Assembly: GCF_031119625.1 (NCBI RefSeq)
Contig: NZ_JAVHZV010000027.1
Location: 1 to 64,000 of the forward strand
Reading direction: 5' to 3'
From: Pseudomonas sp. G34
GTDB lineage: Bacteria; Pseudomonadota; Gammaproteobacteria; Pseudomonadales; Pseudomonadaceae
DNA length: 64,000 nt
The notes beneath the pieces are model-generated. The model made no database searches and was not told the origin of the DNA. It was given only the letters and a program-made list of their open reading frames with translations. The position numbers and the translations under genes were made by a program. This document shows, piece by piece, positions 51,910 through 60,711 of the stretch (its first letter is position 1; every line of letters starts with the position of its first letter).

Positions 51910-52971
51910 TCAGGCGGTGGCCTTCTTCTGTAACGGCGCGGTCGCGCGGTTGACCCGCGTTTTGGCGCCGAAAAAGGCCACGCTGAGAAAGTGCAGCGCG
52001 CTGATCCGCTCCAGCACCAGCTTGAATGCCACCGGCATGAACAGCCCCAGCAGCATGCTGACGGTGAAGACCAGCCAGGCCTCGTGCACCTGCAGCTTGT
52101 TCAGCATGATGCGCGCACCTGCCGTGCCGAAGACGTGGAACAGGTAGATCTCGAAGGCGAAGTAGCCCAGCCAGGCCAGCGGTTTGAAGTAGAAGCGGCG
52201 AGCGACCAACAGGCTGATAGCCGCCAGGCCCAGGGCGGTGCCGACCACGGCCAGGTCGGTCTCGTCGAGATGGACCAGCGCGAATAGATAGGCCTGGTCG
52301 ATGCACGTCAGGATCGCCAGCGCCACGGCCATGGTGATCACGCTGCTACGGGTGATCAGTCGCTCGCTGAAGCGGTAGAGCCCCAGACCCAGCAGGAAAA
52401 ACGGGAACAGCTCTACTGCCCTGTCGAGGCTGAACAGGTTCGGAAAACTCTCCGACGCGAAGGACGCCGCCAATGCCACCGCGAACACCAGGCCATAGTT
52501 GCGCAGGCTCAGCAACAGGCCGGCTTTCTCCAGCAGGGAGATCACCACGAAGATGCAGAAGATCGACTGCAGGAACCAGAAGTGCGCGTAGCTGAACAAG
52601 TAGATGCTGAAAATATCGGTGAGCTGCGGCTTGTCGTTGGTGTTGGGTACGACCATCTGCAAGACGAAGAACAGCGTCGAGACCGTCAATAGCGGTATGC
52701 CGATGCGTTTGAACTTGCCTCTGTAGAAGCGCGAGAGATCACTGCCGGTGTGCAACGGACGCAGTGCATAGACGTAGCCGGAGATGGCGGTGAACAGCGG
52801 CATGCGGATGTAAACGAGGGAGTCGTAGAGGTAGCGCAGCACGGAGTCGTCGGGCACCTTCATGCCCAGGTCGGACGAACTGCCGATGACATGGCCCGCT
52901 ACCATCAGGAACAGTGCCAGTCCGCGAATCGTCTCTATTCGCAGATCTTTTACGGGCGTGGTGTTGGTCAT
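51910..52971 (-). CDS. Acyltransferase 3 family membrane protein
   Basis: 353 residues, about 10 membrane helices. Hallmarks: KDLRIETIRGLALFLMVAGH (His catalytic residue in TM1), then RMPLFTAISGYVYAL and RFYRGKFKRIGIPLLTVST. Family acetylates or succinylates extracellular sugars, peptidoglycan, LPS or exported peptides; no neighbouring glycan genes here to fix a substrate. Lower conservation and the location downstream of ssrA suggest an accessory gene. Basic tail (RVNRATAPLQKKATA). Confidence 0.83.
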   Translation of the reverse strand: MTNTTPVKDLRIETIRGLALFLMVAGHVIGSSSDLGMKVPDDSVLRYLYDSLVYIRMPLFTAISGYVYALRPLHTGSDLSRFYRGKFKRIGIPLLTVSTLFFVLQMVVPNTNDKPQLTDIFSIYLFSYAHFWFLQSIFCIFVVISLLEKAGLLLSLRNYGLVFAVALAASFASESFPNLFSLDRAVELFPFFLLGLGLYRFSERLITRSSVITMAVALAILTCIDQAYLFALVHLDETDLAVVGTALGLAAISLLVARRFYFKPLAWLGYFAFEIYLFHVFGTAGARIMLNKLQVHEAWLVFTVSMLLGLFMPVAFKLVLERISALHFLSVAFFGAKTRVNRATAPLQKKATA

Positions 52972-53381
52972 GCTGAGTCCTCTGTACTAGCTAAGCGAGA
53001 CAGCGTTTCCACGGATATGGGGAACGGATGCTGGCGGATCAGGCCATCTGAGCCCGGTGAGCTTCGACTAGTTCATTGGCCGCCTTGCGATAGCGCCGCC
53101 AAGGGACAGCCACGGAAGAGAACAGATTTATTTTTTTAATCGCCACCTTCGTCCGTTTCAGTAAAGGTTTGCTGTGGGTGCCATTCGCGTAGCCTCCTGT
53201 TGTAACGCCAGTGCCCGGCGAGCCACTCCAGAACACTTCCACTTTCCCGAAAGTCAGCTTCAGAAACCCGGAATTTACAGCCCTCCAGCGCGCGCCCAAT
53301 ACTCAGCCGGCCTGCGCTGGCATGGGCTTAGCCCGCGGCGCCAAGGCCTCCAGATAAGCGCATAACAACAAGAGGCGCCCT
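52972..53381. other. Intergenic region before the NCS1 permease
   Basis: 410 bp, no supported gene; an 86-codon minus-strand frame (53039-53299) lacks any recognisable family. Contains a T/A-rich patch (53125-53143) which may belong to a promoter. Confidence 0.45.
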
Positions 53382-54792
53382 ATGAACACGCCGAGCAATG
53401 CCGGACGCGAGCTGCCCCGGCTCGAAGTTCGCTCGATCGATTACGTGCCGTGAAGAACGCCATGGAAAGATCTGGCACCAGGGGCCGTTCTGGTTCACTG
53501 GCAACTTCGTTTTCCTGACCATGATGGTCGGCTTCACCGGCCCGAGCATGGGGCTCGGCATGCTGTGGAGCATGCTCGCGGTGGCGCTCGGTGCCTGTTT
53601 CGGCACCATCTTCATGGCGCTGCATGCCAACCAGGGGCCGAAGATGGGCCTGCCGCAGATGATCCAGTCGCGGGCGCAGTTCGGCAGCCGCGGCGCCATC
53701 GTGCCGTTCGCGGCGACGGTGTTCGTGTATATCGGTTTTATCGTGTTCGGGGTGATTCTGGTCACCCAGGCCCTGCAGCTGGTGCTGCCCGGCAGCAAGG
53801 CGTTCTGGTACCCGGCGCTGGTGGTGCTGTCGATCATCGTCGCGGTGGTGGGTTATGACCTGCTGCATTTCGTGCAGCGCTGGCTCACCTATGTGCTGAT
53901 CGCCACCTTCGCGGTGGTCACGGTGATGGCCGTTACCGCCCTGCCCGAGGCTTCGGCCGTGACGGTGGCCGCCACGCCGCATTGGGACACCACCGCGTTT
54001 CTGGTGCAGCTGTCCCTCGCCGCCGGCTACAACATCAGCTATTCGGTGTACGTGTCCGACTACTCGCGCTACCTGCCCGAGGATGCACCGAGCGGCAGGT
54101 TGATCTTCTGGACCTACCTGGGCGCGGCCGGCTCGGCGGTGTGGCTGATGTCGCTGGGGGCGGTGCTCGCCACCTACCTGCCGGGCGCCGATGGCATCGT
54201 CGCCCTGGTGACCACCGGCAACCATTTCTTCCCGGGTTTTGGCGTGTTCGTGGTGCTGGTCGGCGCCGCTGCGCAACTGTCGGTGACGGGCGTGAACTGC
54301 TACGGCGCGATGCTCACCGGCATCAGCGCGGTGGATGGTTTCCGCCCGGTACGCCCGACCCTTGGCCTGCGCGTGGCCGGGCTGACGCTGGTGGGCGTGA
54401 CCTCGATCATCGTCTCGCTGTCGCTGCCCGAGGCGTACATGAGCAGCTTCAACGGCTTCGTGCTGCTGATGCTGTACTTCCTGATCCCGTGGACGGCGGT
54501 GAACCTGGTCGACTTCTATGGGGTGCGCAAGGGCCAGTATTCGATAGGCGAGATCTTCAACCCGCAGGGTATCTATGGCCGCTGGGCGTGGCAGGGCATC
54601 CTCTCCTACGCCGCCGCCTTCATCTGCATGATCCCGTTCTTCTCGCTGCCCTTCTATGTCGGCCCGGTCGCCGAGGCACTGGGCGGTGCGGACGTGGCGT
54701 TCATTCCCGGCCTGCTGATGGGCGGCGGCCTCTACTACCTGCTGGCCTTGACCGGCAGCAAGCGACCTTGCGCCGCGCCGAATCACCTCTAG
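53382..54792 (+). pseudogene. NCS1 nucleobase permease (CodB/PucI-like) with frameshift near the N-terminus
   Basis: Normal start MNTPSNAGRELPRLEVRSID (from ATG 53382, after an AGAGGCG ribosome site) hits a TGA after DYVP (stop at 53451-53453). The rest of the family sequence continues in the next frame as EERHGKIWHQGPFWFTGNFV and runs to 54792: 12 helices, with FTGPSMGLGM and SYSVYVSDYSRYLP. A two-base loss or one-base gain at the GTGCCGTGAAGAAC junction restores DYVP-x-EERHG. A start at ATG 53398 in the second frame could still make an active protein with an altered N-terminus. Upstream of a nitrilase. Confidence 0.75.
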
Positions 54793-54864
54793 CCCACTGC
54801 AGTCTTCCGCAAACCTACCCCTGAGGGCGGCCGGGCCGTCCTCGCTCACCCGCGTTTCAGGTGC

Positions 54865-55839
54865 ATGCCCATGAACAACAAGACCGTCGCCCTTATCCAA
54901 CAGCCCCCGGCCGTGCTCGACACCGCGCAATCGCTGGAACGCGCCGTGGCGCATATCGCCGAGGCCGCCGCCCGCGGTGCGCAGCTGGTGGTGTTTCCGG
55001 AAACCTGGCTGAGCGGTTACCCGGCCTGGGTGTTCGGCATGGCCGGCTGGGACGACGCCCACGCCAAGCACTGGTACCAGCGGCTGCTCGCCGACAGCCC
55101 GGTGCTCGGCGCCCACGACGATATGAACGACGGCCTGGCGCCGATGCGTGCCGCCGCCCGCGAGCACAAAGTGTGCATGGTGGTGGGCATCAACGAGCGG
55201 GCGCGCCCGCAGAGTGGTTCGCTGTTCAACTCGCTGGTGACCATCGGCGATGACGGTTGCCTGCTCAACGTGCACCGCAAACTCACGCCGACCCACACCG
55301 AGCGCAACGTCTGGGCCAATGGCGATGCCGCCGGCCTGCGCGTGGTCGATACCTCGGTCGGCCGCGTCGGCGGGCTGATCTGCTGGGAGCACTGGCACCC
55401 GCTGGCCCGCCAGGCGCTGCATGCCCAGGATGAGCAGATCCACGTCGCCGTATGGCCGGACATGCCGGAGATGCACCACATCGCCGCCCGCTCCTATGCC
55501 TTCGAGGGGCGCTGTTTCGTGCTCTGTGCCGGCCAGTACCTGACCACTGCCGACCTGCCCGCCGACCTGCTGGATGCCTATCGCCAGGGCGCCGGCGCCG
55601 AGCAATCGGTCGATGGCGTGCTGTTCGCCGGCGGCTCGGGCGTGGTCGGCCCGGACGGCCAATGGGTTGCGCCGCCGCTGGTGGGCGAAGCCGGCATCGT
55701 GCTGGCGACCCTCGACCTGGACTGCGTGGATGCCCAGCGCCATGACCTGGATGTGGCCGGCCACTACCTGCGCCCGGACGTGTTCGAGCTGCACGTCGAC
55801 CGTCGCCCACGCAGCGGCATCGCACTGCGCGACAAGTGA
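54865..55839 (+). CDS. Nitrilase
   Basis: 324 residues, carbon-nitrogen hydrolase superfamily, nitrilase branch. Catalytic triad Glu (FPETWLSGYP, E46), Lys (NVHRKLTPTHTER, K139) and Cys (GLICWEHWHPLAR, C173), all present. Likely hydrolyses organic nitriles or a cyanide compound to acid and ammonia; substrate not deducible. Alternative start at MNNKTV six bases on. Co-oriented between the permease and a small membrane protein, suggesting import of a nitrile/nucleobase-like compound and hydrolysis. Confidence 0.88.
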   Translation: MPMNNKTVALIQQPPAVLDTAQSLERAVAHIAEAAARGAQLVVFPETWLSGYPAWVFGMAGWDDAHAKHWYQRLLADSPVLGAHDDMNDGLAPMRAAAREHKVCMVVGINERARPQSGSLFNSLVTIGDDGCLLNVHRKLTPTHTERNVWANGDAAGLRVVDTSVGRVGGLICWEHWHPLARQALHAQDEQIHVAVWPDMPEMHHIAARSYAFEGRCFVLCAGQYLTTADLPADLLDAYRQGAGAEQSVDGVLFAGGSGVVGPDGQWVAPPLVGEAGIVLATLDLDCVDAQRHDLDVAGHYLRPDVFELHVDRRPRSGIALRDK

Positions 55840-55900
55840 CCCATCAACGGCGCTGACGAGCCCGCCAGCGCCGCCCCATTGCATTTTTCGAAGACTCATC

Positions 55901-56290
55901 ATGAACGACGTACTGCTCGCCACTGCCCTGTTGTCTCTCGCCCTTGGCGCCCTCTCCGGCTTCGCCGTGCTCACCTGCGTCGACTACCCGGAAAAGGCCC
56001 GGGCGCTGGGCGTGATCAACCCGATGCGCATTCGCCAGGCCCATATCGACTGGATCGTGATGGGTACGGTGATGGTCTCCACCGCCCTCGCCGTACCGGA
56101 CATGCCGGGCTGGATTTACGCACTGGTACTGTTCGGCGGCGTGATCAACCCGCTGACCTTCGTGCCCATGGCCTTCTCGAAGACCGTGGACACGACCCAG
56201 GCGTTTCGCCTGGTGTCGCTGGCCTCCTTCACCTCCCTAAGTCTGGGCTTGGTGCTGGCGGCAGGGCACTTCATCAGCACCCATTTCTAA
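55901..56290 (+). CDS. Small integral membrane protein (129 aa)
   Basis: Four hydrophobic segments (VLLATALLSLALGALSGFAV; IDWIVMGTVMVSTALAVP; GWIYALVLFGGVINPLTFVP; LVSLASFTSLSLGLVLAAG). No family recognised with confidence. Position after the nitrilase in the same direction suggests an operon. A possible auxiliary or sensory membrane component. Confidence 0.72.
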   Translation: MNDVLLATALLSLALGALSGFAVLTCVDYPEKARALGVINPMRIRQAHIDWIVMGTVMVSTALAVPDMPGWIYALVLFGGVINPLTFVPMAFSKTVDTTQAFRLVSLASFTSLSLGLVLAAGHFISTHF

Positions 56291-56364
56291 CCTGCCGCAC
56301 CGGGCCATCGGCAGCTGCCATAATCGGCAGGCGTTGAACACAGACTCAATGGGCGGACGACACC

Positions 56365-57279
56365 ATGCTGGCCAACCTCTCGGATATCGATCTGAAAATG
56401 CTGCGCATCTTTTGCTCGATCGTCGAGGCGGGCGGCTTTACCGCTGCCCAGGTGCCGCTCAATACCAGCCTGCCGCGCCTGAGCGTGACGGTACGGGATC
56501 TGGAAACCCGCCTGGGATACACCCTGTGCCGGCGCGGCAAGGGCGGCTTCCAGCTGACCGAGCAAGGCGCCCAGGTGTACGCCGCCGCCCAGGAGCTGTA
56601 CGCCGACATGGAGCGCTTCCGCCAGCGCCTGGTGCTGCTCAATACCCACCACCCCGAGACCCTGCGGGTCGGCAGCCTCGACAACCTGATCACCCTGCAA
56701 CCGGCGCCCCTGCCCTATGCCCTCGGCAAGCTGCGCGAGGCGATCCCGGACACCCGCCTGGTACTGCAGGTGCTCACCGCCGAAGGGCTGGAACAGGCGG
56801 TGATCAATGGCGACCTGGACCTGGCCATCGGCGTGTTCGACCACCAGCTCTCGGGGCTGCATTACCTGGCGCTGTTCGACGAAGAGCAGAACCTCTATTG
56901 CGGTCAGGGCCACCCGATGTTCGGGCGCGCCGACAGCACGCTCAGCGATGCCGATATCTTCACCGCCCAGTATGTCGACCGCGGCCTGGTAGTGGAAAAC
57001 CGCAAGCCGTTCACCTTTCCGTTCAACAGCGTGTCCAGCGCCTCGTCGACCGAGGCCGTCGCCTCGCTGGTCGCCTCCGGCCACTTCATCGGTTACCTGC
57101 CGACCCACTATGCCGAGGTGCTGGTGGCGCGTGGCGTGCTGCGGCCGATCTGGCCGGCGCGCTTCGGCTATCAGGCGACCTGCCACTGCATCACCCGCCA
57201 GGGCGCCACGAACAGCCGGTCGATGGAGGTCTTCATCAGCGCCCTGCGCGCGGCTGCCGCCCTCGCCTCGCACGCCTAG
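56365..57279 (+). CDS. LysR-family regulator
   Basis: 304 residues. HTH at residues 6-65 (LKMLRIFCSIVEAGGFTAAQ, then LETRLGYTLCRRGKGGFQLT) and effector domain. Shares the LCxRGxGGFxLTxxG block with the LysR gene at 39469, so the two are subfamily relatives. It lies between the nitrilase group and the ABC transporter and could control either; no clear dyad found at either side. Ends 140 bp before the substrate-binding protein gene. Confidence 0.83.
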   Translation: MLANLSDIDLKMLRIFCSIVEAGGFTAAQVPLNTSLPRLSVTVRDLETRLGYTLCRRGKGGFQLTEQGAQVYAAAQELYADMERFRQRLVLLNTHHPETLRVGSLDNLITLQPAPLPYALGKLREAIPDTRLVLQVLTAEGLEQAVINGDLDLAIGVFDHQLSGLHYLALFDEEQNLYCGQGHPMFGRADSTLSDADIFTAQYVDRGLVVENRKPFTFPFNSVSSASSTEAVASLVASGHFIGYLPTHYAEVLVARGVLRPIWPARFGYQATCHCITRQGATNSRSMEVFISALRAAAALASHA

Positions 57280-57419
57280 CTTCACCCGCTGCGGCGCAGT
57301 GCTATTCACTCTCCGCTAGACGATACAACATAACATTACTATATTAGCCGCCCCCCATTTTTCTCATTGGGCAGCGCGGCGACGCCCTGCCCTCGTCGAA
57401 ACTCGCCAAGGACCTGCCC

Positions 57420-58961
57420 ATGCATTCCAGGAACCGCCCTCGCCTCTCGCTGCTCGCCGGCGCCTTCGCCGCCTGGCTGACCCTGACATCCGCCCATGTC
57501 GCCGCCGAAGACCGCGTGTTCGACGTGGTCGCGCCGTCCGAGATCGGCGGGCTGGATCCGGCGATTTCCGGGTTTATCTTCCAGCGCATGCAGATCACCG
57601 AAACCCTGCTCGAAGCCGATGCCAAGGGCCAGCCACTGCCCGCCCTGGCCGAGCGCTGGAGCGTGGCGGGCGACGGCAAGCAGTGGACCCTGGCGATCCG
57701 CCAGGGCGTGAAGTTTCACGACGGCAGTGACCTCACCGCCGCCGTCGCCGCCCATGCCCTGGAGGCGGCGCGCAAGAAGCCCGGCATGCTGCGTGATGCG
57801 CCAATCACCGCAATCAGCGCGAATGGCAATGACGTGGTGATCACCCTCAGCAAACCCTTCAAGCCGCTGGCGGCGCTGCTGGCTCACTCGTCCACCAACA
57901 TCCTCGCCAGCGCAGCTTACGATGCCGATGACAACGTCAAACAGATCATCGCCACCGGCCCCTACCGGCTGACCCTGCTGGAGCCGCCGCAGCGCCTTGC
58001 CGCCGAGCGCTTCGACGATTATTGGGGCGAAAAACCGAGCATCGGCAAGGCCACCTACCTGGGTGCCGGCCGCGGCGAAACCCGCTCGCTGATGGCCGAG
58101 AGCGGCGGCGCCGAACTGGTGTTCCAGCTCGACCCACCGAGCATCGCCCGCCTGCAGCGCAACCCCAAGGTGCAGGTGCTGATGGGCCCGGTGCCGCGCG
58201 TGCTGGTGCTGGCGGCGAATGCCGGTAGCGGTGCCACCGCGCCGGTGGAGGTGCGCCAGGCGCTGAGCCTGGCGATCAACCGCGAAGGCATTACCGCCGC
58301 CGTGCTGCGCGCTCCGGGCACCGGCGCGACGCAGATGTTCGCAAGCAGCGTGCCGGCCTGGCACGACGCCAGCCTGCCGCCACTGAAGTACGACCCGCAG
58401 GCGGCCCGCGAGCTGCTCGAGGCTCAGGGCTGGACGCCAGGCGCCGACGGCATTCTGGAAAAGGACGGGCAGCGCCTGCAGCTCAAGCTGCTGACCTACT
58501 CCGATCGCCCGGAACTGCCACTGATCGCCACCGCCCTGCAGGCGCAGCTGCGTGAGGTGGGCGTGGACGTGGAGGTGGCGGTGACCAACGCCAGCGCGAT
58601 CCCCGCGGCCCACAACGACGGCACCCTGCAACTGGCCCTGTACGGGCGCAACTACGCCCTGGTGCCCGACCCGCTGCTGACCCTGATGGCCGACTTCGGC
58701 AACGGCGGCGCCGAGTGGGGCCCGCTGGGCTGGAACAACCCGCAGTTCGAGCAGACCCTGACCGCTCTGCTGGCCAGCGATGACCCGGCCGCGCAACAGC
58801 AACTGCGCAATAAGCTGATGGCCCTGGTGCAGAACGACCTGCCGCTGATTCCGGTCGCCTGGTACCGCCAGTCCATCGCCGTGTCCAGCCAGGTGGAAGG
58901 CGCCGCCATCGACCCGTTCGAGCGCACCTTCGGCCTGAGCAGCATGCGGTGGCGCCCATGA
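57420..58961 (+). CDS. ABC transporter substrate-binding protein (peptide/nickel type, SBP_bac_5)
   Basis: 513 residues, signal peptide ending LTLTSAHVAA-EDRVFDVV. SBP family 5 (OppA/DppA/NikA-like): GGLDPAISGFIFQRMQITET and LAERWSVAGDGKQWTLAIRQ (N-terminal domain), IAINREGITAAVL-like LAINREG. Delivers ligand to the permease pair encoded downstream. Ligand not determinable; peptides, nickel complexes and opines are all possible. Confidence 0.88.
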   Translation: MHSRNRPRLSLLAGAFAAWLTLTSAHVAAEDRVFDVVAPSEIGGLDPAISGFIFQRMQITETLLEADAKGQPLPALAERWSVAGDGKQWTLAIRQGVKFHDGSDLTAAVAAHALEAARKKPGMLRDAPITAISANGNDVVITLSKPFKPLAALLAHSSTNILASAAYDADDNVKQIIATGPYRLTLLEPPQRLAAERFDDYWGEKPSIGKATYLGAGRGETRSLMAESGGAELVFQLDPPSIARLQRNPKVQVLMGPVPRVLVLAANAGSGATAPVEVRQALSLAINREGITAAVLRAPGTGATQMFASSVPAWHDASLPPLKYDPQAARELLEAQGWTPGADGILEKDGQRLQLKLLTYSDRPELPLIATALQAQLREVGVDVEVAVTNASAIPAAHNDGTLQLALYGRNYALVPDPLLTLMADFGNGGAEWGPLGWNNPQFEQTLTALLASDDPAAQQQLRNKLMALVQNDLPLIPVAWYRQSIAVSSQVEGAAIDPFERTFGLSSMRWRP

Positions 58962-59893
58962 TGCGCTTGCTTGGCTTTCGCCTGCTGCAGGCGGTGATGG
59001 TCGCGGTGCTGATCGGCGCCCTGACCTTTCTGCTGATGAGCCTGCTGCCCGGTGATGCGGCCTATCGCATCGCCGCTGGGCGCTACGGCTACGACATGGT
59101 CAACAGCGCCGCCGCCGAAGCGGTGCGTGCCGAGCTGGGCCTGGACCAGCCGGTGCTGTGGCGCTTCACCGCGTGGATCGGCGACCTGCTGAGCCTCGAC
59201 CTGGGCAACTCGCTGGTCACCGGTCGGCCGGTGCTGGACATGGTCGCCCACGAGCTGGGCAGCTCCGTGCGCCTGGCGGTCGGCGCCGTGCTGCTGTCCT
59301 TGCTGATCGGCCCGCCGATCGGCATCTTCGCCGGGCTGCGCCCGGGCGGCGTGCTGGATCGCGGCCTGCTGCTGCTCAGCACGGTCACCCGGGCCATCCC
59401 GCACTTCGTGCTCGGGGTGATTCTGGTGCTGATCTTCTCGGTGTGGCTGATGGTGCTGCCGTCCGCCGGCCATGGCAGCTTCATCCATACCATTCTGCCG
59501 ACGCTGACCCTGGCGCTGGGTCTGGCGGCGGTTTCTTCCCGGGTGGCACGGGACGCCACCGTGGCGGTGGCGTCATCCGCCTATTTCGCCTTCGGCCGCC
59601 TCAAGGGGCTGAGCGGCACCCAGGTATTCATGCGCCATGGCCTGCGCAATATCGGCGTGCCGGTGGTGACGTACTTGGGGGTACAGCTGGTGTACCTGAT
59701 CGAGGGCGTGGTGGTGGTCGAGACGCTGTTCGCCTGGCCGGGCATCGGCCACGGCCTGGTGCACGCCATCGTCCAGCGCGACGTCCCCATGGTGCAGGGC
59801 ACCGCCCTGGCCATGGGCCTGATGTTCGTGCTGCTGAACACCGCCGTGGACCTGCTCAACCACCTGATCGACCCGCGCCGGAGAACCGCATGA
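58958..59893 (+). CDS. ABC transporter permease, DppB-like
   Basis: 311 residues, BPD_transp_1 type with six helices. EAA-loop-like FGRLKGLSGTQVFMRHGLRN. Starts at an ATG overlapping the substrate-binding protein stop (ATGA), so translationally coupled. I prefer this to an upstream GTG. N-terminal FRLLQAVMVAVLIGALTFLL then LLPGDAAYRIAAG is the usual DppB/NikB N-terminal pattern. Confidence 0.9.
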   Translation: MMRLLGFRLLQAVMVAVLIGALTFLLMSLLPGDAAYRIAAGRYGYDMVNSAAAEAVRAELGLDQPVLWRFTAWIGDLLSLDLGNSLVTGRPVLDMVAHELGSSVRLAVGAVLLSLLIGPPIGIFAGLRPGGVLDRGLLLLSTVTRAIPHFVLGVILVLIFSVWLMVLPSAGHGSFIHTILPTLTLALGLAAVSSRVARDATVAVASSAYFAFGRLKGLSGTQVFMRHGLRNIGVPVVTYLGVQLVYLIEGVVVVETLFAWPGIGHGLVHAIVQRDVPMVQGTALAMGLMFVLLNTAVDLLNHLIDPRRRTA

Positions 59894-60711
59894 GCCTGGA
59901 AACCGCTATCGCCGAGGCGGCGCCCAGCGCGCGCACGCCCGTTCGTTTCATCGGCCTCGCCCTGCTCGCCGCGCTGGTCGCCTTCGCCGTCGGCGTGCCG
60001 CTGCTGTGGGGCGTGGACATCGCCAAGCAGGACTACAGCGCGATTCTCACCGGCATGAGTAGCGCCCACCCGCTGGGCACCGATCACCTGGGCCGCGACA
60101 TGCTCGCCCGCCTGGCCGCCGCGGTGCGTTTGTCACTGGGCCTGGCGCTGATCAGCGTGGCCACTGCGGCCATTCCCGGCGTGCTGCTGGGCATCCTGGC
60201 GGCCTGGAAAGGCGGCTGGGTCGACAAGGCCCTTGGGCTGTTGGCCGAGATGTTCCTGGCCCTGCCCGGCCTGCTGCTGGTGCTGCTGATCGTGGCCATC
60301 TACCCCGGCTCGTTCCTTGCCCTGTATGGCGCGGTGGCGCTGGTGCTGTGGATCGAGTACTTCCGCATGACCCGCGCCCTGGCGCGCACCGTGCTGGCCT
60401 CGCCGGCGGTGGCCGCCTCGCAGCTGCTCGGCTTCGGCCCGGCGTACATCATCCGCCGCCACCTGCTGCCGGAACTGGCGCCCATGCTGATGACCATCGC
60501 CGCCTTCGGCGCCGCCGCAGCGATCATGGCCATCGCCGCCCTGGGCTTCGTCAGCGTCGGCGTCAAGCCGCCCACCGCCGAGCTGGGGCTGATGATCACC
60601 GAGCTGCTGCCGTACTTCGCCGAGGCACCCTCGGTGATCGCCCTGCCGATCACCGTGATCTTTCTCATCGTTCTGTCACTGCTGCTGATTGCCGGGGGGC
60701 GCAAGCCATGA
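59890..60711 (+). CDS. ABC transporter permease, DppC-like
   Basis: 273 residues; HPLGTDHLGRDMLARLAAA is the hallmark of DppC/NikC permeases, followed by five to six helices and the EAA loop region around ASPAVAASQLLGFGPAYIIR. Start overlaps the previous stop (ATGA). Confidence 0.9.
   Translation: MSLETAIAEAAPSARTPVRFIGLALLAALVAFAVGVPLLWGVDIAKQDYSAILTGMSSAHPLGTDHLGRDMLARLAAAVRLSLGLALISVATAAIPGVLLGILAAWKGGWVDKALGLLAEMFLALPGLLLVLLIVAIYPGSFLALYGAVALVLWIEYFRMTRALARTVLASPAVAASQLLGFGPAYIIRRHLLPELAPMLMTIAAFGAAAAIMAIAALGFVSVGVKPPTAELGLMITELLPYFAEAPSVIALPITVIFLIVLSLLLIAGGRKP

Noticed and set aside
53039..53299. 86-codon minus-strand frame before the permease
   Set aside because: Unconvincing start, no domain recognised; could be a gene remnant but evidence is too thin.
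49347..53381. Genomic island integrated at ssrA
   Set aside because: No integrase, and no second copy of the tmRNA 3' end was seen in the window, so an island cannot be claimed.
53380..55974. Minus-strand open frame (864 codons) across the permease and nitrilase
   Set aside because: Antisense to genes with clear catalytic motifs; the translation is rich in His/Gln/Arg with no recognisable domain.
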